A stretch of DNA of 36,528 bases, from NCBI GenBank assembly GCA_021734075.1, contig JAIPJW010000020.1, positions 1 to 36,528 of the forward strand. The letters run 5' to 3'. The notes beneath the pieces are model-generated. The model made no database searches. It saw only the letters and a program-made list of their open reading frames with translations, and was not told where the DNA came from. This document shows, piece after piece, positions 25,172 to 33,835 of the stretch. The translations under genes and the position numbers were made by a program. How positions within the stretch are numbered: position 1 is the stretch's first letter; every line of letters begins with the position of its first letter. Origin of the DNA: Cephaloticoccus sp. (GTDB lineage Bacteria > Verrucomicrobiota > Verrucomicrobiia > Opitutales > Opitutaceae).

Positions 25172-26105
25172 AGCCCACGCGTCTTTTGACGATGTAGTTG
25201 GGGCGCCGTTTCACTTCATCGTAAACCCGCCCCAGATATTCGCCGAGCACGCCGATGCCGATGAGTTGCACTCCGCCCAAAAACAGCACCAGGGTGACCA
25301 AGGTTGTGAAACCGACCTGCGCGATTTCAATGCCCATCAACCGGCGCACGATGAAAAAGACCCCGATCGCAAATCCCATGCTCGCGATGAAAACACCACA
25401 CAGGGTGAGGAAACGCAGGGGCAGGCGGGAAAAACTGAAGATGCCATCAAACGCGTAGCGGATCAGGCGGTAGAAGTTCTGGGCGGGTTCACCGGCAGCA
25501 CGCTCCTTGCGGTCGTAGAGCACCTCGACCCGAGTAAAGCCTACCCAGGCCCGGAGCCCCGGGAAAAACCGGTGGGCCTCCGGCAGTTGGCGAAAGGCGG
25601 AGATGGCCGCCTGATTCAGCAGGCAGAACGTGCCGGTATTGCGCTCAATGGGCAGATCCACCAACCGGCCGAACCAGGCGTGAAACAAATTGAAGCCCAT
25701 GCGTCGCAAGCCTGTTTCCTCCCGGGAACGGCGCACCGCCAGCACCACTTCGGCCCCTTGCTGCCAGGCCCCGACCAACTGGGGAATGATTTCCGGGGGA
25801 TCCTGCAGGTCCGCGTCCATGGTAACCACGGCATCCACCCCGGTGCATTGTTCAAGGCCGGCCATTAGGGCCGCCTGAAAACCGAAATTGCGGGATAGAC
25901 CCAGCATGCGAAACCGCCCATCGCGCTGGCATTGCGCCACCAAAAGGTCACCCGTGCCATCCTTGCTGCCATCGTCGATCAATATGGCGGACCAGGCCAC
26001 GTGGGGTTGGGCATCAAAGATCGCGGTGAGGCGCCGAAACAACTCGGGCAGCACGGCGGTTTCATTGTAGGCGGGGATGACGAGTGCGACCTTGGGTGAA
26101 CTCAC
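25164..26105 (-). CDS. GT2 polyprenyl-phosphate glycosyltransferase, GtrB type, two C-terminal TM helices
   Basis: A 313-aa enzyme with a cytoplasmic GT-A domain: LVIPAYNETAVLPELFRRL, LIDDGSKDGT, LSRNFGFQAALMAGLE and the metal/nucleotide site TMDADLQDPPE (Asp97, Asp99, Asp102). Two hydrophobic segments follow near residues 232-255 and 265-288, then a LGEYLGRVYDEVKRRPNY tail characteristic of GtrB/YfdH-like bactoprenol glucosyltransferases and relatives. It transfers a sugar from an NDP-sugar to undecaprenyl phosphate. The start is GTG 26105, 45 bases after the upstream GT-C stop. Its 3' end overlaps the next gene, so the two are coupled. A second, shorter GT2 heads the same gene run. Confidence 0.93.
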   Translation of the reverse strand: MSSPKVALVIPAYNETAVLPELFRRLTAIFDAQPHVAWSAILIDDGSKDGTGDLLVAQCQRDGRFRMLGLSRNFGFQAALMAGLEQCTGVDAVVTMDADLQDPPEIIPQLVGAWQQGAEVVLAVRRSREETGLRRMGFNLFHAWFGRLVDLPIERNTGTFCLLNQAAISAFRQLPEAHRFFPGLRAWVGFTRVEVLYDRKERAAGEPAQNFYRLIRYAFDGIFSFSRLPLRFLTLCGVFIASMGFAIGVFFIVRRLMGIEIAQVGFTTLVTLVLFLGGVQLIGIGVLGEYLGRVYDEVKRRPNYIVKRRVGFE

Positions 26106-26150
26106 GGAATCATCAGGATGGTTAAATGCGGCCGGGATGAAAGACTGTTC

Positions 26151-27575
26151 TTATTGGCTGGCAGGGTCCCACAACAGGATTTCCCAACCCCCAATATGGC
26201 GGGTGACATGGTCGACCGGGGACAACTTGGCGGCGATACCCCATTGCATGAGTGGAGACGGGAAAGCCATGGCATGGAAGTGCTCCGGCAGATGAGCCCG
26301 GGCTTGGGTGACGGTGATGCTGTGACCGGTGATAAAGCGCACATACATGCCATCTTCCGCATGATAGAATTTCCGGTCGGCGAACCAGGAAACCAGCGGG
26401 TTCCAAGGGAGCCACACCTGCCGGGGCAGGGAAGCTTGGATGGCCACGGCCTGTTGGACAATTCCGGTGTCCGGGCGGATGGGGGCGTGGTCGGCCCACA
26501 CTATGCGCAGACAGATGACGCCGATAACGGCCGCGCTTGGCCATACCCTGAAAATGGTCGACCGATAATTTTCATGCCAACCCTTCAGTAGGCACAGGAG
26601 CACAGGTGCAGCGAGCATCTGCCAGCCATAGAGATTGTTCGTGCTACCCCCGGTGGTAAGCAGCCCGAAAATACTGAGCGGCAGACTGCACAACCAGGCG
26701 AGGAGCGGGAGGCGCAATATATGATCACGTGCCAGCAGTTTTTTGCCCAGCATGATCAGTGCTCCCACCGGCACGCCCCATTGCACACTGAGAATGGGAG
26801 CCAGTGCGCCAAGGCGTTCCCCATAGTCCTCCACCATGGGCAATGCGGCGGCGGTCTTGACGATCCCAAACCACAGGGGAGCGAGACCGAATTGTGCAAT
26901 GGCGATTCCCGCCATGATCAAGCCGCAGAGGGCGGTGCGCCCAAGATAGGTCAGCGTGGTTCTCCAATCATGGGTCAGTCGCAACCAGATCAGCTGGGCC
27001 AGCAGCACTCCCAACATGGTCTGTTTGCTGCCCAGAGCCAGAACCGTGGCGAGAGCGGCCAGCCAAACTTTCCAACTCCGCGAAGATCCATGATTTGTGA
27101 CCAGCAATAGATTACCCAAGAGAGCGAATACGACCGCGACATTGTCCGCCTGCAGATAGCCAAAGGCGTGATCGGGCCACACCGCGATTGTGGCGATTAA
27201 GGCAGTCCAGCGCAGTGTTCGCGTTGCCTCGGGACAGGGCCAGTAGGCACACGTGAGGGCTATGGCCCCAAGTGTGAGCCCGAGGTTGACCCCGTCGGCA
27301 ATCAGCAGCGCCGCGCTCGGCGTCGTGCCCAGCAAGGCCGGACTCCACAACCAGAGTGGAACGGGACCATACATCCACGTGGTGATGACCCCGCTGCCCG
27401 GCAGATTGTAGACCGCTTCGCCCATCGCCGCCATGAACACCGGGACCAAGCGAATGTCGTTCCAACTGGAATTGGGAAACCGGCAAAAATTGATCCACAG
27501 CCAGACCAGCACCGTGATACCCGCCAGTGCGCTGCACCCGAAATATATGCCACGCATCCGGTGCGATGCGTCCAT
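26151..27575 (-). CDS. Polytopic membrane protein, probable GT-C-type glycosyltransferase
   Basis: A 474-aa membrane protein with about ten hydrophobic segments and a short soluble tail (about 395-474). The loop after TM1 has NSSWNDIRLVPVFMAAMGEA (Asp40) and then TTWMYGPVPLWLW, the YGP-type stretch also found in the proteins at 6711 and 22976. FGYLQADNVAVVFALLGNLL and LALGSKQTMLGVL correspond to the helix-3 N/D and lysine motifs of GT-C enzymes. I chose ATG 27575, 4 bases after the preceding GT2 stop; the open frame to 27740 overlaps that gene and has no membrane character. Placement between two GT2 genes suggests it uses lipid-linked sugar from the shorter one. No exact family is recognised. 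Confidence 0.7.
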   Translation of the reverse strand: MDASHRMRGIYFGCSALAGITVLVWLWINFCRFPNSSWNDIRLVPVFMAAMGEAVYNLPGSGVITTWMYGPVPLWLWSPALLGTTPSAALLIADGVNLGLTLGAIALTCAYWPCPEATRTLRWTALIATIAVWPDHAFGYLQADNVAVVFALLGNLLLVTNHGSSRSWKVWLAALATVLALGSKQTMLGVLLAQLIWLRLTHDWRTTLTYLGRTALCGLIMAGIAIAQFGLAPLWFGIVKTAAALPMVEDYGERLGALAPILSVQWGVPVGALIMLGKKLLARDHILRLPLLAWLCSLPLSIFGLLTTGGSTNNLYGWQMLAAPVLLCLLKGWHENYRSTIFRVWPSAAVIGVICLRIVWADHAPIRPDTGIVQQAVAIQASLPRQVWLPWNPLVSWFADRKFYHAEDGMYVRFITGHSITVTQARAHLPEHFHAMAFPSPLMQWGIAAKLSPVDHVTRHIGGWEILLWDPASQ

Positions 27576-27579
27576 GGCG

Positions 27580-28269
27580 TCAGTTGAACAGGTTGTATTT
27601 GAAGATCGCGTAAAGGGCCCGGAAACCGTCGCGCCAACCGATTTTTTTGCCCTCTTCATAAGTGCGGCCGTAGTAACTGATGCCGACTTCGTAAATGGGC
27701 ACGCGCAAGCGGGCAACCTTGGCCGTGATCTCCGGTTCAAAACCGAACCGATTTTCCTCGATGGTGATTTTCTCCAGAACCTCGCGGCGGAACACCTTGT
27801 AGCAGGTTTCCATGTCCGTGAGATTCAGATTGGTCAGCATGTTGGAGGTGAGGGTGAGAAACTTGTTGCCGATCATGTGCCAGAAATAAACCACCCGGTG
27901 GGCATCACCTCCCGTGAAACGTGAACCGAAGACCACATCGGCCTTACCCTCGAGGATCGGTTTGAGCAGTTTGGGATACTCGCCGGGGTCGTATTCCAGA
28001 TCCGCGTCCTGCACGATGATCGCATCCCCGGTCGCCGCGGCAAAGCCGGTGCGGAGGGCGGCGCCTTTGCCCTGGTTGGTCTCATGGTAGATGATCTTGT
28101 GCACCAGTGGCGTGATCTGGGTGCGCAGCACGTCGCGGGTGCCATCCCGCGAGCAGTCATCCACGATGATAATTTCCATGCTCGCCACGGGAGCTGCTCG
28201 CACGCGATCCACCAAGGTGCGGATGGTATGGGCCTCGTTGTAACAGGGAATCACAATGGATAGCTTCAT
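27580..28269 (-). CDS. GT2 glycosyltransferase, DPM1-like (no TM helices)
   Basis: A 229-aa single-domain GT-A enzyme like eukaryotic and archaeal dolichyl-phosphate mannose synthase. It has [60 protein letters not shown] (Asp88, Asp90, Asp94), [23 protein letters not shown] and [13 protein letters not shown]. The last two blocks are typical of bacterial polyprenyl-phosphate hexosyltransferases in cell-surface loci. It ends before any C-terminal membrane helices, so it is peripheral. ATG 28269 is chosen from the conserved [12 protein letters not shown] start; the longer frame to 28674 lies over the divergent gene. It is the first of four minus-strand genes (GT2, GT-C, GT2, GT-C) with tiny gaps or overlaps. 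Confidence 0.92.
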   Translation of the reverse strand: MKLSIVIPCYNEAHTIRTLVDRVRAAPVASMEIIIVDDCSRDGTRDVLRTQITPLVHKIIYHETNQGKGAALRTGFAAATGDAIIVQDADLEYDPGEYPKLLKPILEGKADVVFGSRFTGGDAHRVVYFWHMIGNKFLTLTSNMLTNLNLTDMETCYKVFRREVLEKITIEENRFGFEPEITAKVARLRVPIYEVGISYYGRTYEEGKKIGWRDGFRALYAIFKYNLFN

Positions 28270-28381
28270 GCGAGTCGGGGCACGATAGATTTCAACGGGA
28301 TTAACGGAAGACTTTTCCGTCCGTCCGCAATTCGGCAGTGCAGGATTGACGCTGACGCGAGCTGCCACGCAGGCTGGCGGG

Positions 28382-29062
28382 ATGAGTGAAGGTGCGAAAA
28401 ATCGGGGCATGAAACTGGGCCTGCTGGCCGCGGTGGGGCTGGTATTTTTGTTGGGGACCTGGTGGTGGTTGCGCACGGCCAATGTCGATTTGAAGTCATG
28501 CATCGAACTGGGCGTGGTCAAAGTGCGGGAACTGGGCCCAGTGGTGTTTTTTCTGGCGATGGCGGGATTGCCTGCCGTGGGCGTTCCCCTCTCGTTCTTC
28601 ACCGTGCCGGCCGGTTCGGTTTTCGCCCCGGTGCTGGGCATGCCGCTCGTGTTGCTGCTGGTTTGGCTGAGCATCGCGTTGAACCTTGCCCTGACCTATT
28701 GGCTGTCGCGCCATGTGCTGCGACCATGGCTGCTGAAGCTTTGTGGTTGGTTGGGTTACAAATTGCCGGAGGTGGCGGCGGCGAACCAACGCGGGCTGGT
28801 GATTCTGGTGCGCGTGACGCCCGGACCCCCCTATGTGCTGCAAAGCTATATCCTCGGACTGGCCGGCATCCCCTTCACCACTTATTTTTTCATCTCCTGG
28901 GTGATCTCATCCTCGTATGCCTGCGCATTTGTCATGTTTGGTGATGCGCTGATGCAGGGCCGGGGGAAAATGGTCCTGGTTTCAATCGGACTCTTCGCGT
29001 TGTTGACGGTGGGCGTGCAACTGTTGCGCCGGCACTACGCCCGCAAGCAACCCAAGGCATGA
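28382..29062 (+). CDS. TVP38/TMEM64 family (VTT/DedA-like) membrane protein
   Basis: A 226-aa integral membrane protein with about five to six hydrophobic segments. The VTT-domain signature is visible as [20 protein letters not shown], with the re-entrant glycine/proline loop, and later [20 protein letters not shown] and [13 protein letters not shown]/DedA relatives include lipid scramblases and the undecaprenyl-phosphate translocases UptA/PopT. In a locus full of polyprenyl-phosphate glycosyltransferases, recycling or flipping the carrier lipid is an appealing but unproven role. ATG 28382 was chosen over an upstream TTG; ATG 28445 inside TM1 is unlikely. It is divergent from the GT2 gene (112 bases between) and overlaps xseA as ATGA. 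Confidence 0.88.
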   Translation: MSEGAKNRGMKLGLLAAVGLVFLLGTWWWLRTANVDLKSCIELGVVKVRELGPVVFFLAMAGLPAVGVPLSFFTVPAGSVFAPVLGMPLVLLLVWLSIALNLALTYWLSRHVLRPWLLKLCGWLGYKLPEVAAANQRGLVILVRVTPGPPYVLQSYILGLAGIPFTTYFFISWVISSSYACAFVMFGDALMQGRGKMVLVSIGLFALLTVGVQLLRRHYARKQPKA

Positions 29063-30345
29063 AGCGAACCCGTGAAATCAACTTGGAGGGCGGTGACGAC
29101 CGGGTGGCCACCGTCGGCGAATTCACGCGCCGGATCAAGGCGCTCCTGGAAACCGGCATCCGCCCCTGCTGGGTGCGGGGCGAGGTCTCCAACCTTCGGC
29201 AGCAGGCCAGTGGACACGTCTATTTTTCCCTCAAGGACAGTGAGGCGCAGCTATCAGCCGTGATGTTTCGCGGTGATGCCTCGCGCCAGAGTCTGCGTCT
29301 GCGCGACGGGCAGCAGGTTTTGGTTTACGGCGAAATCAGTGTCTATGAAGTGCGCGGCCAATATCAGCTCATTGTGCGGGCGGTGGTGGAGGACGGGGTG
29401 GGCCGGTTGCAACAGGCCTTCGAGGCCCTCAAGCAGCGTTTGACGGTCGAAGGACTCTTTGATCCGGCCAACAAACAGGCGCTGCCGACCATGCCCGCCA
29501 CCGTGGCCTTCATCACCTCGCCGACCGGGGCGGCGGTGCAGGATTTTCTACGCATCCTGATCCGGCGCGAATGGCGGGGCCGGGTCGTGGTGATCCCGGT
29601 GAAAGTGCAGGGTGAAGGCGCCGCGGAGGAAATTGCCGCCATGCTGCAACTGGCCGAGGCACAGGGCAGCTATGATCTGATTGTGATCGGCCGGGGCGGC
29701 GGCAGTCTGGAGGACCTCTGGGCATTCAACGAGGAACCGCTGGTGCGCGCCGTGGCAGCATGCCGGGTTCCGATCATTTCGGCGGTGGGACATGAAATTG
29801 ATTTCACGCTGACTGATTTCGCCGCGGATGTGCGGGCGGAAACCCCGAGTGCGGCCGCCGAATTGATCTCGAGCCATTTTGTGGCGGCGCTGGACCGAAT
29901 GGAGCTGGCGGGTGAAGGTTTGAACCGCCACATGGATGACAGACTGGAGACCGCCCGAGCCCGCGTGGATCATGCCGCCAGTCGTCTGCGCCTGCTCAGC
30001 CCAGGCGGCCAGATCGAACAGGGTTTTTTGCGACTGGATGATTACGCCAACCGGTTGACCGCGGTCCTGCGGGCCGGATTGCAGGATCGGCGGCATCAGC
30101 TGGCGGCGGGCCGGGCGGAATTGCTCCGATTATCGCCCGAACTCAGGGTGCAAAGCGAATCGCAACGGCTTTTGGCCCTCTGGAAACGATTGCAATCGGT
30201 CAGTCCCACCTCCGTTTTGCAGAGAGGATTTATTATTATGAAGGACAGCACGGGGTTGCCGATTACCCGGGCTGCCGGGGTGCTCTCCGGCGCGGATCTA
30301 GACGTGGAATTCTACGACGGACATCGGCGGGTCAAGGCGGAATAA
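29059..30345 (+). CDS. xseA: Exodeoxyribonuclease VII large subunit
   Basis: XseA is the catalytic subunit of exonuclease VII, which degrades single-stranded DNA to oligonucleotides in both directions. The 428-aa length is normal. An N-terminal OB-fold (about 15-115) has TVGEFTRRIKALLE, WVRGEVSNLRQQASGHVYFS and LKDSEAQLSAVMFR. The catalytic domain follows with FITSPTGAAVQDFLRILIRR, LIVIGRGGGSLEDLWAFNEE and PIISAVGHEIDFTLTDFAAD. The C-terminal part is a long basic helical/coiled-coil region (about 285-385) and a final strand domain with LQRGFIIM. ATG 29059 overlaps the VTT gene stop as ATGA. The small subunit xseB is not in the window. Confidence 0.97.
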   Translation: MKRTREINLEGGDDRVATVGEFTRRIKALLETGIRPCWVRGEVSNLRQQASGHVYFSLKDSEAQLSAVMFRGDASRQSLRLRDGQQVLVYGEISVYEVRGQYQLIVRAVVEDGVGRLQQAFEALKQRLTVEGLFDPANKQALPTMPATVAFITSPTGAAVQDFLRILIRREWRGRVVVIPVKVQGEGAAEEIAAMLQLAEAQGSYDLIVIGRGGGSLEDLWAFNEEPLVRAVAACRVPIISAVGHEIDFTLTDFAADVRAETPSAAAELISSHFVAALDRMELAGEGLNRHMDDRLETARARVDHAASRLRLLSPGGQIEQGFLRLDDYANRLTAVLRAGLQDRRHQLAAGRAELLRLSPELRVQSESQRLLALWKRLQSVSPTSVLQRGFIIMKDSTGLPITRAAGVLSGADLDVEFYDGHRRVKAE

Positions 30346-30358
30346 CCGAATTAGTTCA

Positions 30359-30384
30359 TATTTGAAGCTTGCTAGCTTCAAATA
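30359..30384. repeat. Perfect 11-bp inverted repeat between xseA and the TonB receptor gene
   Basis: TATTTGAAGCT (30359-30369) and its exact complement AGCTTCAAATA (30374-30384) enclose TGCT. It starts 14 bases after the xseA stop and lies 60 bases before the receptor ATG. The following bases are AT-rich but not a T-run, so it may be a weak terminator for xseA or an operator/leader hairpin for the receptor. It does not match a Fur box. Confidence 0.6.
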
Positions 30385-30443
30385 ATTAATAGTTATGAAT
30401 CTGATTCGGGTGACCGCTCGAATCCCAGATACCTCCCAAACCC

Positions 30444-32993
30444 ATGTATTCCCCAAGCAAGTCATTGTGTGAACGCTCCGCCGTTCGCGCTGTCAGATTC
30501 ACCTTGTTCGCGAGCCTGCTCGTGACCTCGGTTTTTGCCCAGACATCACCCGCACCCACAGATACCAAGGATGAGGTGATCACGCTCGACGAATTCCAAG
30601 TCAGCACGACTTCGGACAAGGGCTACCGCGCCGGAAATTCCGTTTCGGCCACGCGCATCGACACGGCGATCAAGGATCTGCCGTTTTCCGTTAGTGCATT
30701 CACGGAACAGTTCATCGAAGACATTGGCGCCAATGAGCTGCTCGATGTGGTGAAGTTCGCCCCCGGTGTCACCAGTGGCGCGAAGGAATTCACCCAGGGT
30801 AACAACCGCTATTCCATTCGCGGCTTTGACGGTGATGTGACACCCCAGCGGAACGGCTTTGTCGGTTCCCGCTACGTGGATTCGGGCAACATAGAACGTG
30901 TCGAGGTTGTCAAGGGACCCGCTTCACTCCTTTACGGACAGATCACTCCCGGCGGCACGGTCAACTACATCACCAAACGCCCCAAGGACAAATCCTACGT
31001 CAAAGTAAAGGCCCAGGTAGGAACGGACAATTACCGCCGGGTTGACGTTGATATCAACGAAGCTGTGAGCGACGGTCGATTCAAAGCCCGTTTGGTGGGT
31101 GCCTATGAAAAATCCCCGGCTTGGGCGGATCCCAGCGGTGGTGACTCCCGTCTGGTAGCGGGTAGCTTTGAAGCCAAGGTGGGTAAAAACTCTTCCCTGA
31201 TCCTGGACTTCGAAAGCTTCCGTAAAAATCAGGAGCCCATGATCAACATGTCGCCCAACATGTCGGTGAGTGTTTCGGCATCCTCCGGAAACTTTGCCCG
31301 CGTGGCTGATCGCGCCCGCGCCCAGGCCTATATCGATGTGGGCAATCTCAATCTCGGCTTCATCGGATTTGCTCCGCTCCCGGATGATTTCAATTATCCC
31401 TCGAGCAATGATTACCGGCGTTCGCGTTTTGATTCCCTCTACCTGCAATTCAACCAGAAAATCGGGGAAAACTGGCGCGCACGTCTCAATTTTGGTTACG
31501 ATGAATTCAAGATCAGCAACAAGCTGACCGGCTTGGCAGAGTTCACGACCACCCCCTCCGCCGCTTATTTGGCAACCAAGAATCGTTTCGATTATGTCGC
31601 CGAACTCCAGGCCAACCCGGCGGCCGTGCTGGCGGATGCGAGCAAGACCGCTTCGTCCCTGCTGACCCGTCGCAAACGCCTGGAGGAGTCCTCCGGGGAC
31701 ACGCTGTCCTGGCAGGCGGAATTGACCGGCTTGGTGGAGCTGGGTGAGGTGAAACTGCGTCCCTTGTTTGGAGCCTTCTTGAGCAAGATTGGGACCGGCA
31801 GTTTCCGCCGTGAAAGCACGGCGACGCCTTCGGCCAGCACGCCCAATGAAGCCACGACTCCGATCCAGCATTTTCAACCCTGGAATTACAACGATCCAAC
31901 CACGTGGGTGCACAACACGAATTTCAATCCGGATGACATACCGAACGTGAACTCGTTCAACGATGCCAGTGGCGAGGAAAGTGCGGTTTATGCCTTGGTG
32001 AATGCCAGCCTATTGAACGAGCGTTTGATCCTGATCGGTGGAGCCCGCTATAACAAAACCTGGACCATCAACACAGACTTCCGGCCCACCGTCACGGGCG
32101 GGTCTCCGTCGGTGGGGTCGAAATTTGAAGCGACCAAGACCACGCCACAGGTGGGCGCCGGATTCAAGCTTCGGCCCGACCTGCTTCTCTTCGCCAGTTA
32201 CTCCGAATCGTTCTTCATTGAGGACCGCAGTCTGACCGACTGGAATCCGAGTTATAACCCCTTGCTGCCGACCAGTTCCTCCAATCCGGTGACCCGGTCG
32301 ACCCCGGCGAAGCCGACGACTGGCAGCGGCTATGAAGTGGGGGTAAAGACCGATTTCCTCGATGGCCGCGTGTCCTCCACGGTGTCGTTGTTCCACTTGG
32401 AACGGGAAAACCGGGTGCTGCGTTTCCGCGAATCCGCTCCGGATGGTTCTTTCCCCACACTGACCCGCCAGGGCACGGTTGACCAAAGTGAAGGAGTCGA
32501 GGTCGAGTTGACCTGGTCACCCACGGACAACTGGCAGGTTTATGCCACGGTCAGCAAGATGGACATCAAGACGGTCAAGGCGATTTTCCCGGCGCTGCCG
32601 ACCAATGCCGATCCGGTTTATCAGGCAGCCTACGTCGCGGCATTTGAGGAGGCAAAGGCCCTGATTCTCAACGCCGTGCCGGAAGGCTCGGCGGAGCAAT
32701 TGGCCACGCTTTGGACCCGTTACAATTTCGAGCACGAGTCACTCCAAGGTTGGTGGGTGGGTGGTGGTTTTGTTTACACCGGGGACAAGGCCCAACGCAC
32801 GGCCAATCCAACGCTGTTCCTTGAAGCCAGCACCATCTATGACCTGACGGTTGGTCGCGATTGGAAAATGGACGGTCGTGGTTGGTCCGCGACCCTCGCG
32901 GTGAAGAACCTGGCTGATACCGTTTACTACAATGCGAACCAATCCCGCGGGATGCCGCGCCGGGTCGTATTGGGTGTTTCCACCAAATTCTAA
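30444..32993 (+). CDS. TonB-dependent outer-membrane receptor (siderophore-receptor type)
   Basis: An 849-aa receptor that takes up a ligand across the outer membrane using TonB energy. A long signal peptide (about 1-33) has a basic stretch, then FTLFASLLVTSVFAQ. The mature N-terminus EVITLDEFQVST is the likely TonB-box region and is typical of verrucomicrobial receptors. The plug domain (about 60-170) has DLPFSVSAFTEQFIEDIGA, FAPGV, NRYSIRGFD, RVEVVKGPASLLYGQITPGG and VNYITKRP, the FhuA/FpvA-like signature. A 22-strand barrel ends in LGVSTKF with the C-terminal Phe needed for assembly. The ligand is unknown; a ferric siderophore is the family default, but Opitutales have many such receptors for plant or algal carbohydrates and other ligands. 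No TonB/ExbB or regulator adjoins it, and no clear ribosome-binding site precedes ATG 30444. Confidence 0.95.
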   Translation: MYSPSKSLCERSAVRAVRFTLFASLLVTSVFAQTSPAPTDTKDEVITLDEFQVSTTSDKGYRAGNSVSATRIDTAIKDLPFSVSAFTEQFIEDIGANELLDVVKFAPGVTSGAKEFTQGNNRYSIRGFDGDVTPQRNGFVGSRYVDSGNIERVEVVKGPASLLYGQITPGGTVNYITKRPKDKSYVKVKAQVGTDNYRRVDVDINEAVSDGRFKARLVGAYEKSPAWADPSGGDSRLVAGSFEAKVGKNSSLILDFESFRKNQEPMINMSPNMSVSVSASSGNFARVADRARAQAYIDVGNLNLGFIGFAPLPDDFNYPSSNDYRRSRFDSLYLQFNQKIGENWRARLNFGYDEFKISNKLTGLAEFTTTPSAAYLATKNRFDYVAELQANPAAVLADASKTASSLLTRRKRLEESSGDTLSWQAELTGLVELGEVKLRPLFGAFLSKIGTGSFRRESTATPSASTPNEATTPIQHFQPWNYNDPTTWVHNTNFNPDDIPNVNSFNDASGEESAVYALVNASLLNERLILIGGARYNKTWTINTDFRPTVTGGSPSVGSKFEATKTTPQVGAGFKLRPDLLLFASYSESFFIEDRSLTDWNPSYNPLLPTSSSNPVTRSTPAKPTTGSGYEVGVKTDFLDGRVSSTVSLFHLERENRVLRFRESAPDGSFPTLTRQGTVDQSEGVEVELTWSPTDNWQVYATVSKMDIKTVKAIFPALPTNADPVYQAAYVAAFEEAKALILNAVPEGSAEQLATLWTRYNFEHESLQGWWVGGGFVYTGDKAQRTANPTLFLEASTIYDLTVGRDWKMDGRGWSATLAVKNLADTVYYNANQSRGMPRRVVLGVSTKF

Positions 32994-33017
32994 ACCGTTT
33001 TCAGGTGATTTTGATAT

Positions 33018-33044
33018 GAGCCCACTCCGGTGGGCTCTTTTTTT
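33018..33044 (+). terminator. Rho-independent terminator after the TonB receptor gene
   Basis: GAGCCCAC (33018-33025) and GTGGGCTC (33030-33037) form a perfect 8-base stem with a TCCG tetraloop, followed by seven T (33038-33044). It lies 24 bases after the receptor stop and isolates it from msrB. Confidence 0.95.
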
Positions 33045-33103
33045 GTGCCCAAATGGGACTCAGGGTTGGAATAAACGTTCGTTATGGTTACTCTCAGAAA
33101 GGT

Positions 33104-33718
33104 ATGCCCAACCGATTTACGATGCTTGCCCTTGCCCTGGCGGTTGCCGCCGGAACCCTTTTTGCCGCTGATATGAAAACCACCAAACCGACTGCCGCCA
33201 AGGATGCCCTCGAATGCGCCCCCGGCGAAAAATCCGCCTGCGGTCTGCCCTCCAATGTCGTGATCGACATGAGCAAGGCGAAGATCCAGCGCACCGATGC
33301 CGAGTGGCAGGAACGCCTGACCCCGTTGCAATACCAAGTGGCCCGTCTTCAACGCACCGAGCCGCCCTTTCGCAACGCCTTTTGGGACAAGCATGACGAC
33401 GGGGTGTATTTTTGTGTGGGTTGTGACACCCCTCTTTTTGACAGCAGCACCAAGTTCGAGAGCGGCACGGGATGGCCGAGTTTTTACCGCCCGCTTGAAA
33501 AATCGTTCGTGGGCGTGGAGCGCGACGTCAGCCTGGGTATGATCCGCGACGAGGTGCACTGCACCGTTTGCGGGAGCCACCTCGGCCATGTCTTTGACGA
33601 TGTGCCGCGCGCCAAGGGCAAACGCTACTGCATCAACTCCGCTTCGCTGCGGTTCATGCCGCGCAAGAATTACGACGCCTGGGTGGCGCAGAGCACCGTC
33701 GTTTCCACCGGCAAGTAA
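33104..33718 (+). CDS. msrB: Exported peptide-methionine (R)-S-oxide reductase
   Basis: MsrB reduces methionine-R-sulfoxide in oxidised proteins. The 204-aa precursor has a signal peptide (MPNRFTMLALALAVAAGTLFA, cut near residue 21), so the enzyme should act in the periplasm; a lipoprotein Cys is absent. The domain spans about 64-190: WDKHDDGVYFCVGC with Zn ligands Cys104/Cys107, STKFESGTGWPSFY, VHCTVCGSHLGHVF with Cys153/Cys156, and RYCINSASLRF with catalytic Cys176. Two extra cysteines (38 and 46) in the linker could serve as resolving or redox-partner residues. ATG 33104 has AGAAAGG just upstream, one of the better ribosome-binding sites in the window. It follows the receptor terminator, so it needs its own promoter, which I could not locate. 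Confidence 0.95.
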   Translation: MPNRFTMLALALAVAAGTLFAADMKTTKPTAAKDALECAPGEKSACGLPSNVVIDMSKAKIQRTDAEWQERLTPLQYQVARLQRTEPPFRNAFWDKHDDGVYFCVGCDTPLFDSSTKFESGTGWPSFYRPLEKSFVGVERDVSLGMIRDEVHCTVCGSHLGHVFDDVPRAKGKRYCINSASLRFMPRKNYDAWVAQSTVVSTGK

Positions 33719-33806
33719 CCCACCCGCCGGGTGCTCATTCTGGCTTTGGGTGTGGCCTTAAACAGCTAAAACCTGCCCTCTTTTGGGCTCTTGAGACTGC
33801 TCAACT

Positions 33807-33835
33807 CTTAGCGCCTTCGCGACTTGGCGTTTAAC
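33807..33835. repeat. Short GC-rich repeat-like element near the convergent gene end
   Basis: GCGCCTTCGCGACTTGGCGT (33811-33830), flanked by CTTA and TTAAC, abuts the stop of the Gfo/Idh/MocA gene in the 117-base space after msrB. The wording of alternating CTTCGCG/CTTGGCG units is like short dispersed repeats common between genes in Verrucomicrobiota and related phyla. AGCGCC and GGCGTT can pair with one wobble. A weak stem, CACCC-GCC-GGGTG, at 33721-33733 directly follows the msrB stop. Confidence 0.4.

Noticed and set aside
30359-30384. Inverted repeat as a Fur box for the TonB receptor
   Set aside because: The arms do not contain the GATAAT-type hexamers of Fur sites.
30924-31913. A 329-codon minus-strand open frame inside the TonB receptor gene
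   Set aside because: It lies fully opposite a convincing receptor with plug and barrel motifs; long antisense frames are common in GC-rich DNA.
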